Below are positions 8,736 through 17,872 of a DNA stretch of 64,000 nt, piece by piece. Position 1 is the stretch's first letter, and each line of letters opens with the position of its first letter. The notes under the pieces are model-generated. The model saw only the letters and a list, made by a program, of their open reading frames with translations, did not search any database and was not told where the DNA came from. The DNA is from Ktedonospora formicarum (GTDB taxonomy: Bacteria > Chloroflexota > Ktedonobacteria > Ktedonobacterales > Ktedonobacteraceae): assembly GCF_016587355.1 (NCBI RefSeq), contig NZ_BNJF01000003.1:434001-498000 (forward strand), in the 5' to 3' direction. Both the position numbers and the translations under genes were made by a program.

Positions 8736-9662
8736 GTGAATCGCATGGATCGTCTGACGGCTATCGTTTTGCTTCTCCAGGGAGGCAGACGCACCGCTGG
8801 GGAGATCGCTCGCCGCTTTGAAGTATCCAAACGCACGGTGTTTCGCGATATCGAGGCACTTTGTGAGATGGGTATACCCATTGTGACCGAAGCGGGCGCA
8901 AATGGCGGCTATACGCTCATGCCGGACTACTCTCTGACTCCACTCCAATTGACCTTCCATGAAACCATGCTGTTGCGCCTGGCCCTCAGTAGCATCTCTC
9001 AACTGGCGCAAACTCCCTTCAAACAGGAGCGAGAGTCTTTGCTTGCCAAGGTCCAAGCCCTCATTCCCCCGCAGCACAGGCCTGAAACCGATCAGCTCTT
9101 GCAGACCGTTCAGTTCAATGTCCCAACTCGCAGCTATGCCACACCGTTCATCGAGCAGTTTATCGAAAGCGCACGCACGCAACAATGGCTTCGTGTCATG
9201 TATCGTTCTCAGCAAAGAACCTCTCAACAAACCATCCTCCCTCGCCGCCTCTCTTCCTCTGGGGGGTTCTGGTACTGTGAAGCGTACTCTCAGGAGCATC
9301 AGGAAGAGCGGACCTATCGCGTGGACCGCTTCATCGCCGTGAGCGCGACCCAGCCACCAGAACACCCAACGCCACTCCCCTCCAGGCTTCCCTACAAGCA
9401 TCCCTCACACCCGGAAGTCCGTATCCGGCTGACCGCACGAGGCGCCCTCCTCATGGAGCGCAATCCCTATTTCAGCGACGCGATCCAACCGCTGGGTGAG
9501 GAGGAAGGATTGCTTTGCTTTCGCTGGCCGCCAGCCGAAAACGACTGGCTCGCGCGCCTGCTGCTCAGCTTTGGCCCCGACGCAGAAGTACTCGCGCCTC
9601 CACCCCTGCGCAATCTCGTGCGAGAAATGGCTCAGGAAGTTGTGGACCGCCACCATCAATAG
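8736..9662 (+). CDS. WYL-domain transcriptional regulator (YafY type)
   Basis: A winged helix-turn-helix at the N-terminus (TAGEIARRFEVSKRTVF) is followed by a WYL-type sensor region with FWYCEAYS and YRVDRFIAV, and a C-terminal WCX-like part. WYL proteins sense small ligands or nucleic acids and often act as autonomous regulators. The GTG at 8736 has GAGGGAG about 9 nt upstream; an ATG lies at 8745. The adjacent LLM oxidoreductase starts 110 bp later on the same strand and is the most likely target or co-transcribed partner. Confidence 0.85.
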   Translation: MNRMDRLTAIVLLLQGGRRTAGEIARRFEVSKRTVFRDIEALCEMGIPIVTEAGANGGYTLMPDYSLTPLQLTFHETMLLRLALSSISQLAQTPFKQERESLLAKVQALIPPQHRPETDQLLQTVQFNVPTRSYATPFIEQFIESARTQQWLRVMYRSQQRTSQQTILPRRLSSSGGFWYCEAYSQEHQEERTYRVDRFIAVSATQPPEHPTPLPSRLPYKHPSHPEVRIRLTARGALLMERNPYFSDAIQPLGEEEGLLCFRWPPAENDWLARLLLSFGPDAEVLAPPPLRNLVREMAQEVVDRHHQ

Positions 9663-9772
9663 TGACATAGGATTGTCACTGTTTCTCCCTTACACTTCTT
9701 CTCTAGCAATGAGTAGTAAGACAGTCGCTATCTAGCGACCGACAACGCGATTACACCATGAGGGAGAACCAT

Positions 9773-10807
9773 ATGGAAACGCAGAATGTACACAATAGCG
9801 GTCAGACCTGGCAGAACGAGGCATCATCCTCGTGGATCACCCATCCCTGGGTCGCCGAAGGACAGCACACAATCCGCTTTGGTGCTCAGATGATCGATCA
9901 GGGCGCCGACTGGCAAGAGCAACGCGATTGGGTACAGATGGTAGAAGATCTTGGTTTCGACTCGTTCTGGGCCAGTGACCATCCTTTCCTGTCTCAGGAC
10001 GCCTGGATCACCCTGACTATTGCGGCTCAAGCAACCAGGAAGATTCGCCTGGGTACCCTGGTCAGTTGTGTCTTCTACCGCAGTCCCGCATTACTTGCAC
10101 GCCTGGCCGCCGACGTGGATCGCCTGAGCAACGGACGCGTTATTCTTGGCATCGGCATCGGGGATTTGCCCCAGGAGTTTGAACGCCTTGGTCTTCCGCT
10201 TCAGAGCATCAAAGCACGGCAGCAAGCGCTGGAAGAAGCGATCCAGATGATTGTGGGATTGTGGCAAAGCGAGGATTTCGATTGGCAGGGAACACCTCTT
10301 CAAACACAGCAGATGCGTTTGCCTGGAGTGCCAGTGCAACAGCCTCGTATCCCACTGCTGATCGCTGGCGGGGGAGAGCGCGTGACGCTGCGACAGGCGG
10401 CACAGTATGCCGATGTCACCAACTTTGGCGCACATGCTGTGATAGGCGGAGCTTATGACATTTCCGATGTGGTGCGCAAGTACGATGCCTTGCGGAGACA
10501 TTGTGAGACGCATTCGCGACCGTACAACTCGGTCTTGCGCAGCCATCTGACCTTCCCACTGGTTCTGGCTGAAACGCACGAGGCATTGCGTCTCAAACTC
10601 GAGAAGCTTCCACAGGGATGGCTCAAGATGTTCGGATCAAGCCTCATCGCAGGAGTACCACAAGAGGTGATCACCTCCTATCAGGCGTTGGCCTCTGCGG
10701 GTGTCCAGTATTTTATCTGTTCACTCTTCCGAGGTGATGGGGAAACGCTGCAACTCCTGGCTGAACAGATTATGCCGGCAGTAAAAGAAGCGAAGACGAC
10801 CCTCTAG
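9773..10807 (+). CDS. LLM-class flavin-dependent oxidoreductase
   Basis: The 344-aa protein has the luciferase-like TIM-barrel signature: DLGFDSFWASDHP near the N-terminus, ATRKIRLGTLVSC for the cofactor sheet, RLSNGRVILGIGIGD, and PLLIAGGGERVTLR. Such enzymes use FMN or F420 to oxidise or reduce diverse organic substrates. GAGGGAG precedes the ATG at 9773; the in-frame ATG at 9758 has no such site. It follows the WYL regulator and is closed by an inverted repeat. The substrate is unknown. Confidence 0.88.
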   Translation: METQNVHNSGQTWQNEASSSWITHPWVAEGQHTIRFGAQMIDQGADWQEQRDWVQMVEDLGFDSFWASDHPFLSQDAWITLTIAAQATRKIRLGTLVSCVFYRSPALLARLAADVDRLSNGRVILGIGIGDLPQEFERLGLPLQSIKARQQALEEAIQMIVGLWQSEDFDWQGTPLQTQQMRLPGVPVQQPRIPLLIAGGGERVTLRQAAQYADVTNFGAHAVIGGAYDISDVVRKYDALRRHCETHSRPYNSVLRSHLTFPLVLAETHEALRLKLEKLPQGWLKMFGSSLIAGVPQEVITSYQALASAGVQYFICSLFRGDGETLQLLAEQIMPAVKEAKTTL

Positions 10808-10868
10808 CTGGCTGGGGCACTCTGCCATCTTCCGCCAGCGTGGTCGCAGGAACACGTTTGTTTCAGGC

Positions 10869-10911
10869 GGGATCGTGAGGAATGAAGGAGGGTTCTGCCC
10901 CTCACGATCCC
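10869..10911 (+). terminator. Terminator-like inverted repeat
   Basis: GGGATCGTGAGG and CCTCACGATCCC form a perfect 12-bp stem with a 19-nt loop about 60 nt after the LLM gene. No T tract follows, so it may be Rho-type or a former element end. Confidence 0.5.
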
Positions 10912-10949
10912 GTTCTCAAGGAGATAGGTCATGCCATCAAAAAGGAGAA

Positions 10950-11194
10950 CATGAGGAGAATGGGAGAAAACTATGGCAAGAAAGGGATATCAAGCCGAAG
11001 CGATAGCAGAACAGACATTGATCCTACAGCGCAGACACTGCATCGTGTGCGGCCAACCCATGTGGGTCGCTTATCTTATTCGCGCCGGTCTATTACCTTG
11101 TTGGCACAAAGGCCAGGCACAAAAAAATCCGTTCGGGATGGGCATTGCTCACTCTCATAGGACAGAGATAGGCCCCAGAAACCTGCCACAATGA
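10950..11194 (+). pseudogene. N-terminal fragment of a transposase
   Basis: The frame from 10973 reads MARKGYQAEAIAEQ followed by HCIVCGQPMWVAY, a Cys-containing start of a transposase family. After about 40 codons it departs into unrelated sequence. The same 5' region recurs at about 47180-47310 on the other strand, with close identity from about 10951 to 11075. Both copies are cut at almost the same codon. Confidence 0.45.
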
Positions 11195-11200
11195 TCATTG

Positions 11201-11789
11201 CTAGCGGAATGCTGGATACAAAGGCATCTGATCAGCTTCAGGGTCACCATGCGTATACGCTGAGAAAGGTCCTGGATTTTCCATGATAGAAGTCAGTTGC
11301 TTCAATTCATCCTCGATATCAGCAGCAGATACAATATTCAGCTTCTGAATGGTCTCCCACAAAACTGACGAAATCCAGGCATAGTTGGGAGATCTACTGA
11401 CCCAAGCACCTTCCGAATGTAGGAGTAAGTCTCTTGCTTCCCAATCGTGGCGGCATGCATCTTCCCTACGGTTGCTACTGTACAGTTGCCTCTTCTGCCG
11501 CATCCGCGAGCAGCAGATGGTGGAGCCCGTTTCCCGTTGACATATCCACCATGACGATTAGCCCATGCGCTTTGTCTCCAGCATAGAAGCAGGGAACCAG
11601 CGCCGGATGAGGCACGACCTCACCTAAAAATTGTAATCTAGCCCAATCATTGAAGAAGAGCTGGCAGACATTCATGACCCTTTCGTTCTCATTTGCAGCG
11701 TCCAGAAGTTCGGCCCTTCTGAACTTCTGGATGGTATGGGAAACTTTAGGTTGCCTAGCATCAGAAAGCGGGGCGTAGGAGTTGCTCAA
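11201..11789 (-). pseudogene. APH-family phosphotransferase, multiply frameshifted
   Basis: Three frames must be joined. The first ends ADAAEEATVQ, the second carries VATVGKMHAATIGKQETY, and the third carries SIMENPGPFSAYTHGDP, the HGDxxxxN-type catalytic loop of aminoglycoside/choline-kinase-like phosphotransferases. The frame leaves the family right after HGDP, so the N-D brace and activation loop are lost. It begins inside the end of the aldo/keto reductase gene, suggesting a former operon. It cannot make an active kinase. Confidence 0.6.
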
Positions 11790-12753
11790 TTTCGCTCATT
11801 TGTTGCCAGGTCAGCGGGCCAAAGCGCATGGTTGCAACGTTTTCCTCCACCTGCTGCACTGTTTTGAAGCCTGGAATGGGGATAGTGTGACCACTGTGCG
11901 CCCAGAGCCACCCAAGTGCTCCTTGAGCCAGAGTGCGGCCATCACGTGTCAAAATCTGGCGAACCTTGTCTAGCTGGCGCAAAAATCCGGGCATGCGCTC
12001 AGCATTGAAGGGATTCCAGGAGAATGAGGAGCGCCGAATATCTAGCTCTCCAACCTGATCACGTGCGGTATACTTTCCGGTCAGCAGGCCCATGGCGAGA
12101 GGCCCGCGATTGAGACTTGCCAGATTATTCTCCTCGCAAGCCGTAAGAATGGCGGGGTTGTCCTCAAAGACATTAAGCGTGTGCTGAACAGCCACGCAGT
12201 GCTGTCCCTGAGCAAAAAGACGCGCCCGATCGGGATCATCGGTGCTCCATCCATAGAAACGAATTTTCCCCTCAGTAACCAGTTGCTCCAGGATATCACG
12301 GACCTCAACAGCACGTTCAAGATCATAGTCACCAACGTGAAGCTGATAAAGGTCAATATAGTCGGTTTGCAGACGGCGCAGGCTGGCTTCACAGGACCGG
12401 CGAACTTGAGATTGAGGATCAGAGAGCCCGCCAGTTCTCATGCGCGTTTCTTCGTCGAACTGATTACCAAATTTAGTAGCGATCAGCACATTTGCACGCT
12501 GTTGACCTAATGCCTGTCCGAGAATTCGCTCGCTGTGACCCGCTCCATAGGCATCCGCAGTATCAAAAAGTGTGACACCCAGGTCCAGTGCCCTATGGAT
12601 GGCGCGTATGGATTCGGTGTCATCCACCTCCCCGTAGCCGGTGGGTAGATCAGGTGCGAGCCAGGACGGACCGCCGATAGCCCAGCAGCCCATACCTAAT
12701 GCGCTCACTTCTATGCCGCTGCGGCCCAACGTTCGTGTCAGCGTTTCGCTCAT
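11761..12753 (-). CDS. Aldo/keto reductase
   Basis: The 330-aa product starts LTRTLGRSGIEVSALGMGCW, the N-terminal strand of the AKR barrel, and has the catalytic set: Asp and Tyr in LFDTADAYGAGHSERILG, Lys in ANVLIATKFG and His in YIDLYQLHVGD. The C-terminus has IPGFKTVQQVEENVA, typical of NADP-dependent AKRs of the YajO/IolS-like group. The ATG at 12753 has AGAGAGGAT upstream; the longer reading start lacks a site. The phosphotransferase remnant follows and overlaps its end. Confidence 0.9.
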   Translation of the reverse strand: MSETLTRTLGRSGIEVSALGMGCWAIGGPSWLAPDLPTGYGEVDDTESIRAIHRALDLGVTLFDTADAYGAGHSERILGQALGQQRANVLIATKFGNQFDEETRMRTGGLSDPQSQVRRSCEASLRRLQTDYIDLYQLHVGDYDLERAVEVRDILEQLVTEGKIRFYGWSTDDPDRARLFAQGQHCVAVQHTLNVFEDNPAILTACEENNLASLNRGPLAMGLLTGKYTARDQVGELDIRRSSFSWNPFNAERMPGFLRQLDKVRQILTRDGRTLAQGALGWLWAHSGHTIPIPGFKTVQQVEENVATMRFGPLTWQQMSEIEQLLRPAF

Positions 12754-12807
12754 TTTTGCATCCTCTCTGATAAACTGCTTGTTTGTGATGCCTGAATAAT
12801 AGCTCAC

Positions 12808-13353
12808 TACCTGGCATCAACGCATCCATCTAAAGGAGAGTTTCTGGGGATTGGGAAGCAACTTTTCTTTTCCAAACTTACCAAACAACTCTACAAGGAG
12901 CGTGTAAATCCTGACCGTATTCTGGCTAAACTCACACAAATCTCCTGGTGGGCAAACGCCTCTGGAACTCCTTGTCCACCAGGAGATTTGTTGGAAAAGG
13001 ACCAGTTTCAACCTGGGACTTACACTCTCTGCTCGAACACATTTCTAGAAGCGGCAAATTTGGTATTGAATATTCGGGCACAAGTCCGGCCTGAAAGAGC
13101 TGCCCGAACATTCGGGTCATTTTTGTTACTATCCATAGCGCCTGGAATTACCAAAAACGATTCATCGTCAACGGATCCAAAGGCGGTTTCTCAACTGATC
13201 AATGGTTGTGCTGCTCAACATTGAGGGCAACTGCTCATGTTTATTTAGGATCTGGCACAGATTTGATACCAGTGGCGAAATCAGGAGTACTAGATCTCAT
13301 CCAGTAGCATGCAGAAAATAAACTGTCGTTGCTCACTCAAAAGGAAATCATTC
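12808..13353. other. Intergenic region with two strong inverted repeats
   Basis: No gene is recognised, although a rightward frame (about 12890-13222) stays open and reads smoothly. At 12937-12990, CAAATCTCCTGGTGG pairs perfectly with CCACCAGGAGATTTG around a 24-nt loop. At 13068-13113, GAATATTCGGGCA pairs with TGCCCGAACATTC with one mismatch. The region may be a decayed element. Confidence 0.4.
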
Positions 13354-13977
13354 ATGTCACTCAAACCTGCTCCCATGCCACCTGTCCCTGAAGAGACCGT
13401 TCGTGTAGCTCGCGTTGTGTTTCCCCGTGGCAATATGCTGATGCAAGTGCGTAATATGGTGGGAACCATGTACGCTGATGAAGCATTTGCGAATCTGTTT
13501 CCGACGCATGGCCAGCCTGCAGAAGCCCCGTGGCGCCTAGCTTTGGTCATGGTGTTTCAATTCATGGAGCACTTGACGGATCGGCAAGCTGCTGATGCGG
13601 CCCGAAGCCGATTGGACTGGAAGTACGCCCTCAGCCTGGAACTGACCGATTCAGGGTTCGACCATACCGTCCTCTCCGAGTTTCGTTCGTGCCTGATTGC
13701 TGGCAATGCCGAACAACGTCTGTTGGACCTGCTGCTGGAACGGTGCCGAGCAGAAGGATGGCTCAAAGCCCATGGGAGGCAACGCACTGATTCCACACAT
13801 ATTCTAGCGAAGATTCACGCGTTGAACCGTGTCCTCTGCGTTGCGCAAATCATGGAGTATGTCTTGAATGTACTCGCGGAAGTGGCTCCTGAATGGGTTC
13901 GTGCCTATGTGCCGGTTGAGTGGGTCGAGCGCTATCAGGAAGCGTGGGCCGAACCCCTGGAACCTCCGCTGCTTTAG
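13354..13977 (+). pseudogene. IS1182-type transposase, truncated and chimeric
   Basis: The N-terminal region matches IS1182-family transposases: RVVFPRGNMLMQVRNMVG, WRLALVMVFQFMEHLTDRQA and LSEFRSCLIAG, with TDSTHILAKI carrying the first DDE aspartate. The family is usually about 450-560 aa; this copy has 207. After EWVERYQ the frame enters a 48-bp segment that is not IS1182 but the right end of the TnpB elements found at 28138 and 44690, then stops. AAAGGAAA precedes the ATG at 13354. It is non-functional. Confidence 0.75.
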
Positions 13978-13991
13978 CACGGAGAGCTTTC
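13943..13991 (+). repeat. Right-end fragment of a TnpB element, copy 1
   Basis: The segment coding EAWAEPLEPPLL plus the following GCACGGAGAGCTTTCAG is also present at 28138-28190 and, inverted, at 44682-44735. Flanking sequence differs in all three copies right after the terminal CAG, which marks the element's right boundary. Confidence 0.6.
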
Positions 13992-14242
13992 AGCAACAAT
14001 CATCCAGTTTGCACTACTGAAGGATGTCCCTACGAGCATTCGTGCGTATGAAGTGATGTCCTCTCAGGAATATGGGCATGCGAACCAGGCATCCAGTGGC
14101 CTTGATGCTTTCTTGTTTGCTCGTCTTCCCCCTCTCTCGTGCGATACACTGGTCATGAGGCGAGCTCATTGGCCTCGCTGCTATTGTAGCTCATTTTCAT
14201 CCTCTTCTCTGTCCGCAGAGACATTACGCTTGAGGTTTTTTT

Positions 14243-14413
14243 ATGTCGGGACCCCAATCTGGGCCACTATCGTTCTCTCCGAAGTCGCCGCCCGCTCTGT
14301 TGTGCTCTCAAAGCACACGAAAGAGCTTGGAGCGCGAAAAGATCGCGGAGTTGCGGCAAACAATTCCGATCCACAATCTGAAGCAGAACATTCTTCGCCG
14401 ATATGGTTGTTGA
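14243..14413 (+). CDS. Small ORF of 56 codons, unknown
   Basis: The frame starts with ATG after TTGAGG and a T run, reads MSGPQSGPLSFSPKSPPALL then a basic helical part with EKIAELRQTIPIHNLKQN, and ends in Cys-stop. The helical half looks coding. No family is recognised. It precedes the imported membrane-protein gene by 130 bp and could be a fragment of a larger lost gene. Confidence 0.3.
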   Translation: MSGPQSGPLSFSPKSPPALLCSQSTRKSLEREKIAELRQTIPIHNLKQNILRRYGC

Positions 14414-14544
14414 CAACCTCTCGCGCAGGAGAAATGAACCACACACGTTTGCCATTGCCGCAAAGAGAGGAGACGCCAAGAAAAGCTGTTCCTTCGCACG
14501 ACGCAAGACAGCCTATCATGCAAGACTCGATCCGGGGAGGATCA

Positions 14545-15039
14545 ATGAACAAGTACATGCAGATGTTCCTGCAGGCCCTTGGGTTTGTGGTCCGGCGGGG
14601 CCACAAGCAGTTCCTGCGCTACATGCTCATCGCGGTGCCGGTCATGGAGGTCGGCTGGATCGTTCCCGACCGCATCGCGGTGCCTGTGATGACGCCCCTG
14701 CTGATCATCGTCCTGGTCGCGACTTGGCGCCAGCGCGTCAAGTTTGCCGACAACCAGCACGTGGAGGCGGCCAAGGCGGTCTCCGGGCAGGTGTTGCAGA
14801 GGCAGCGGACCAACACCTCGCAGTACCTGTGGGGGTGGCTCGGCTGGGCCGCTGCGGGACTCACCGCGTACCTGGTCGTGTCCTACGAGGTCATGGACTC
14901 CTTCCCCTGGATCCTCAGGGGAATCGTCCTGTCCGTCATCGCTCTGCCCTGCGCCCAGCTGGGCCAGTGGCTGGTCCAAGCGCACCTGCTCACGCGGGAC
15001 ATGCGGAAGACGCTCGCCAGTGGAGTCAACGCGTCCTGA
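14545..15039 (+). CDS. GC-rich small integral membrane protein, probably imported
   Basis: The 164-aa product starts MNKYMQMFLQALGFVVRRG and has about four hydrophobic segments, including YMLIAVPVMEVGWIV, VMTPLLIIVLVATW, LGWAAAGLTAYLVV and GIVLSVIALPCAQLG. GGGGAGG lies 6 nt before the ATG. Third codon positions are almost all G or C, unlike neighbouring genes, and an 11-bp terminator stem follows closely, so gene plus signals look like a compact transferred cassette, perhaps from an actinomycete. I do not recognise a function. The overlapping frame 14403-15077 is a GC-driven shadow. Confidence 0.7.
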   Translation: MNKYMQMFLQALGFVVRRGHKQFLRYMLIAVPVMEVGWIVPDRIAVPVMTPLLIIVLVATWRQRVKFADNQHVEAAKAVSGQVLQRQRTNTSQYLWGWLGWAAAGLTAYLVVSYEVMDSFPWILRGIVLSVIALPCAQLGQWLVQAHLLTRDMRKTLASGVNAS

Positions 15040-15053
15040 TCTCATCGCGGCGA

Positions 15054-15100
15054 GGCCAGCGGCCGGGGACAGTCTGAGGACTGCTCCCTGGCCGCTGGCC
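15054..15100 (+). terminator. Strong GC-rich terminator hairpin
   Basis: GGCCAGCGGCC pairs perfectly with GGCCGCTGGCC, with further pairing of GGGGACAG and CTGCTCCC inside. It starts 14 nt after the stop of the GC-rich membrane gene. No T tract is present, as is common in high-GC actinobacteria. Confidence 0.7.
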
Positions 15101-16028
15101 AACTCATTCCTCCTCTACTACCTTGCTATAACTGTATGTGCACCGCCTTCTTCCTCTTACCAGGTACGATCGTCACTTTTAGCCTCTAGGGGAGATCCTA
15201 GCCCTACCTTAATCGCAGTAGAAATATTCGTTGTTCTTGAAACCAAAGGAGCTCTGACTGGTTGGCACTGTTTATTGCGTTTTTGGAGGCAAACACTATC
15301 GTTCTCAGGGGGAGTCAAAGACAATAGTTCCATTTTCCTTGTCTTTTTCTTGCTTGTTTGATGCTCTAATGAGCATCAAAGTTGCTTGATCCAATCCATG
15401 CAACACGTGTATATATGGCTTGCGAATCACACGCCTATAGACCAAGAAATCCAGCATTATCGCTTCGTTGGGCCTCTTGGTCATGCACCTTTTCTTCTCA
15501 CTTTTTCTCAACAACAATTATGTTTGCTCTTTCACATTATCTCTATGCCATCTGCTTGTATGACAAGCGTAACAAAATCGATTTTTGATTGCAATGAATT
15601 TAATTTGTAATCGACGCTACCAACGGTTCTTCTGAAGAATGATACAGGCAAACGCCACATTTCATTCGGCGTGGTGCACCCGTACGATCTTGGGAGATTG
15701 AGCAGATTGAGAGACCCCAATCAAGCGGACGATGTCGACCGCATCAAGGGATTGCACAGGGTCACCTCAGTCTGCCTCTTCTCACAGGGCTACTCTACGC
15801 CCCTTGCTTCCTTGCGACAACCTTATCCTCTCCCGATCATACATGGGATTGAAATGTCAGAAGAAAACACCCCACAACCAATCACGCCGCCTCCAAAGAA
15901 GGGAAAGCTCCCGATAGGGATGTGCACAGAAAAAGGCCTCTCCTCGCAATCGTGGGTTCGCGACGTGTGCACACCAACCTGGTGCGTGCATGGCGCGGTC
16001 CGCCCGCGTTCCGCTGGTATCTAGAAAA
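15101..16028. other. No convincing gene
   Basis: AT-rich at first, then mixed. A rightward frame 15856-16024 starts MSEENTPQPITPPPKKGK but has no ribosome site and soon loses coding character. A leftward frame 15305-15475 (MTKRPNEAIMLDFLVYRR) is equally unsupported. Confidence 0.4.
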
Positions 16029-16289
16029 TTATGAAGCGCGCCAGATGTGCCACCACTTTTTAGGCGAAGCTTGATCCGACGGTACGAATCGTTCCTTCTG
16101 CCAGGTCCATCCAATCGGCCTAGGTGAGATGAGAGGGAAGAAATAGAGCGTCCCGGCAAAGACATCGTCTATCTGCTGGCGAACTTCCCCTTTTTTCTTC
16201 ACGACCTTGAGGAGATCCCCCACGACGACCCGCCGCTCCGGATTATATGTACCAGTGGGAACGACGATGTCAGCGAGATCTGAAAGCTA
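16029..16289 (-). pseudogene. Fragment of an unidentified protein
   Basis: A leftward open stretch reads LSDLADIVVPTGTYNPE, then VVVGDLLKVVKKKGEV, then FFPLISPRPIGWTWQKERF. Composition is clearly coding-like, but a stop codon precedes it immediately and no start is available at its N-terminal end. I see the tail of a truncated gene without family assignment. Confidence 0.35.
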
Positions 16290-16659
16290 GTCGAGGAGAT
16301 GTTGATCCACCTGAGGCTGGGAGATCGCACACCCAAAGATCATACGGTCGAATGGCCCGCATTCAGGAAGACCAGCTACAGCGTCACCTTGCAATATGGT
16401 GACTTGGTGGTCTCCCTCGTCTGGGCAAGGGCGGTAAAATGGCGTTGCAAACACTCCCACTCTGCATCAGAAAGATTGCTTGGAGAACTCTTACTCATCC
16501 TTCCGGCCTATCATGTAAGGTTATCTCCGCGATTAACAAAACACATTCTAAGCAGGAAGCTAGACGCTGCAGAGCAATGGACGTTCCTCTCTTTGACAAC
16601 TCTCCCTGCAGGATGATAGAGTACGTCAAGAACAAGCAAGCTTGGAGTGGAGCAGCATC
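16290..16659. other. Upstream region of the acetamidase gene, no feature
   Basis: No gene, repeat or clear promoter was found here. Confidence 0.4.
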
Positions 16660-17676
16660 ATGGCCACATACCAATTTCAGCCGACCCATTATTTCACCGC
16701 GATCGGTGACTATCCTCCAGTATTACGCATTGCACCGGGTGATACAGTGATCACCTCGACGGTTGATGCTGCTGGAGGAGATCAACATGGCAAGCATATT
16801 ACCCCAGGAGGGAACCCGCAAACGGGTCCGTTTTTTGTGGAAGGAGCCAATCCGGGTGATACGCTGATCATTCATCTGGATCGTCTTTCTCCTTCGCGCT
16901 CTACCGGCCTCACGCGTACAATTATCTCTCGCCAAGTGTTCGATCCTCCTTCTGCGCAGACGCATCTGCGAGAGGCCATTGCTGACTGGGATCTGGATGT
17001 AACCCGGGGAATAGGCACAATGCGCCCATCTGCAGTGATCCCCCACTCGCTGGCCGTGCCTCTGGCTCCTATGCTCGGCTGTTTTGGCGTGGCTCCCACC
17101 AGGAGCCAGATTGTATCGGGGACCGCCTTGCTAATTCGACGGAGACGTTGGCCGCGTCACTTCTTTGCCTCAGGCGGTCGAGCGATTTCGACGGCGACCT
17201 CCGGTCCATATGGAGGCAACATGGATTATCGCGGGTTTGGGCCAGGTACCACCATCTACTTACCCGTGTTTACTTCTGGGGCTTTGCTTTTTCTGGGTGA
17301 CGGTCATGCAGCCCAGGGGGATGGGGAAATTCTTGGGACAGGAATTGAAACATCCTTTGAGGTCCAGTTTACAGTGGACCTGCACAAAGGCCATCGCATT
17401 GGCTGGCCACGCGGGGAAAATGCACAGTACCTCTTTACCGTCGGCAATGCCTATCCACTCCAGGTGGCTCTTCGGCATGCGACAACGGAGATGTACCTCT
17501 GGTTACAGGAGCAATATCAGCTCGATCCGCGTACCATCTCAGTGTTGATGGGAATGGGTGTGGAATACGAGGTAGGTAATGTCTATAATCCCGCTTATAC
17601 CATGATTTGTAAGCTCCCCAAACACATCTTAGCAGATCTCGCACCAACTCCACTATCGCCAGATACTGAAGGCTAG
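16660..17676 (+). CDS. Acetamidase/formamidase family protein
   Basis: The 338-aa product shows the FmdA/AmdA signatures: GNPQTGPFFVEGANPGDTL near residue 45, MLGCFGVAP, SGPYGGNMDYRGFGPGTTIY with the conserved GGNMD metal-site region, and LFLGDGHAAQGDGEILGTG. These zinc enzymes hydrolyse formamide or acetamide to ammonia and acid in the cytosol. Between MLGCFGVAP and STATSGPYGG sits an Arg-rich stretch (LLIRRRRWPRHFFASGG) that looks unlike the family and may reflect two compensating indels. GGAG precedes the ATG at 16660. It has no operon partner. Confidence 0.88.
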   Translation: MATYQFQPTHYFTAIGDYPPVLRIAPGDTVITSTVDAAGGDQHGKHITPGGNPQTGPFFVEGANPGDTLIIHLDRLSPSRSTGLTRTIISRQVFDPPSAQTHLREAIADWDLDVTRGIGTMRPSAVIPHSLAVPLAPMLGCFGVAPTRSQIVSGTALLIRRRRWPRHFFASGGRAISTATSGPYGGNMDYRGFGPGTTIYLPVFTSGALLFLGDGHAAQGDGEILGTGIETSFEVQFTVDLHKGHRIGWPRGENAQYLFTVGNAYPLQVALRHATTEMYLWLQEQYQLDPRTISVLMGMGVEYEVGNVYNPAYTMICKLPKHILADLAPTPLSPDTEG

Positions 17677-17872
17677 TGGGCAGCACCTAAACGGGAAGCC
17701 ATACAGTATTAAGAAAAAGAAATAACAAAAAAAGGCGAAACACAAGTGAAGCGCCCCATTTGAACACGTTTCTTCCACTCCGTTCTCCGAACAACCTGCT
17801 CAAGGGATGGGCAACGAGCAAAGTGAGCCCCTCCTTATGGAAGGAAGACAACATTTCTGGTTCGGGTACGGT
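17677..17872. other. Short intergenic region
   Basis: An A-rich stretch follows the acetamidase gene; nothing else is recognised before the TnpB element's right end. Confidence 0.4.

Noticed and set aside
14403..15077. 224-codon ORF overlapping the GC-rich membrane gene
   Set aside because: It is a high-GC shadow rich in Arg, Pro and Ala without membrane segments, while the other frame has a good ribosome site and hydrophobic helices.
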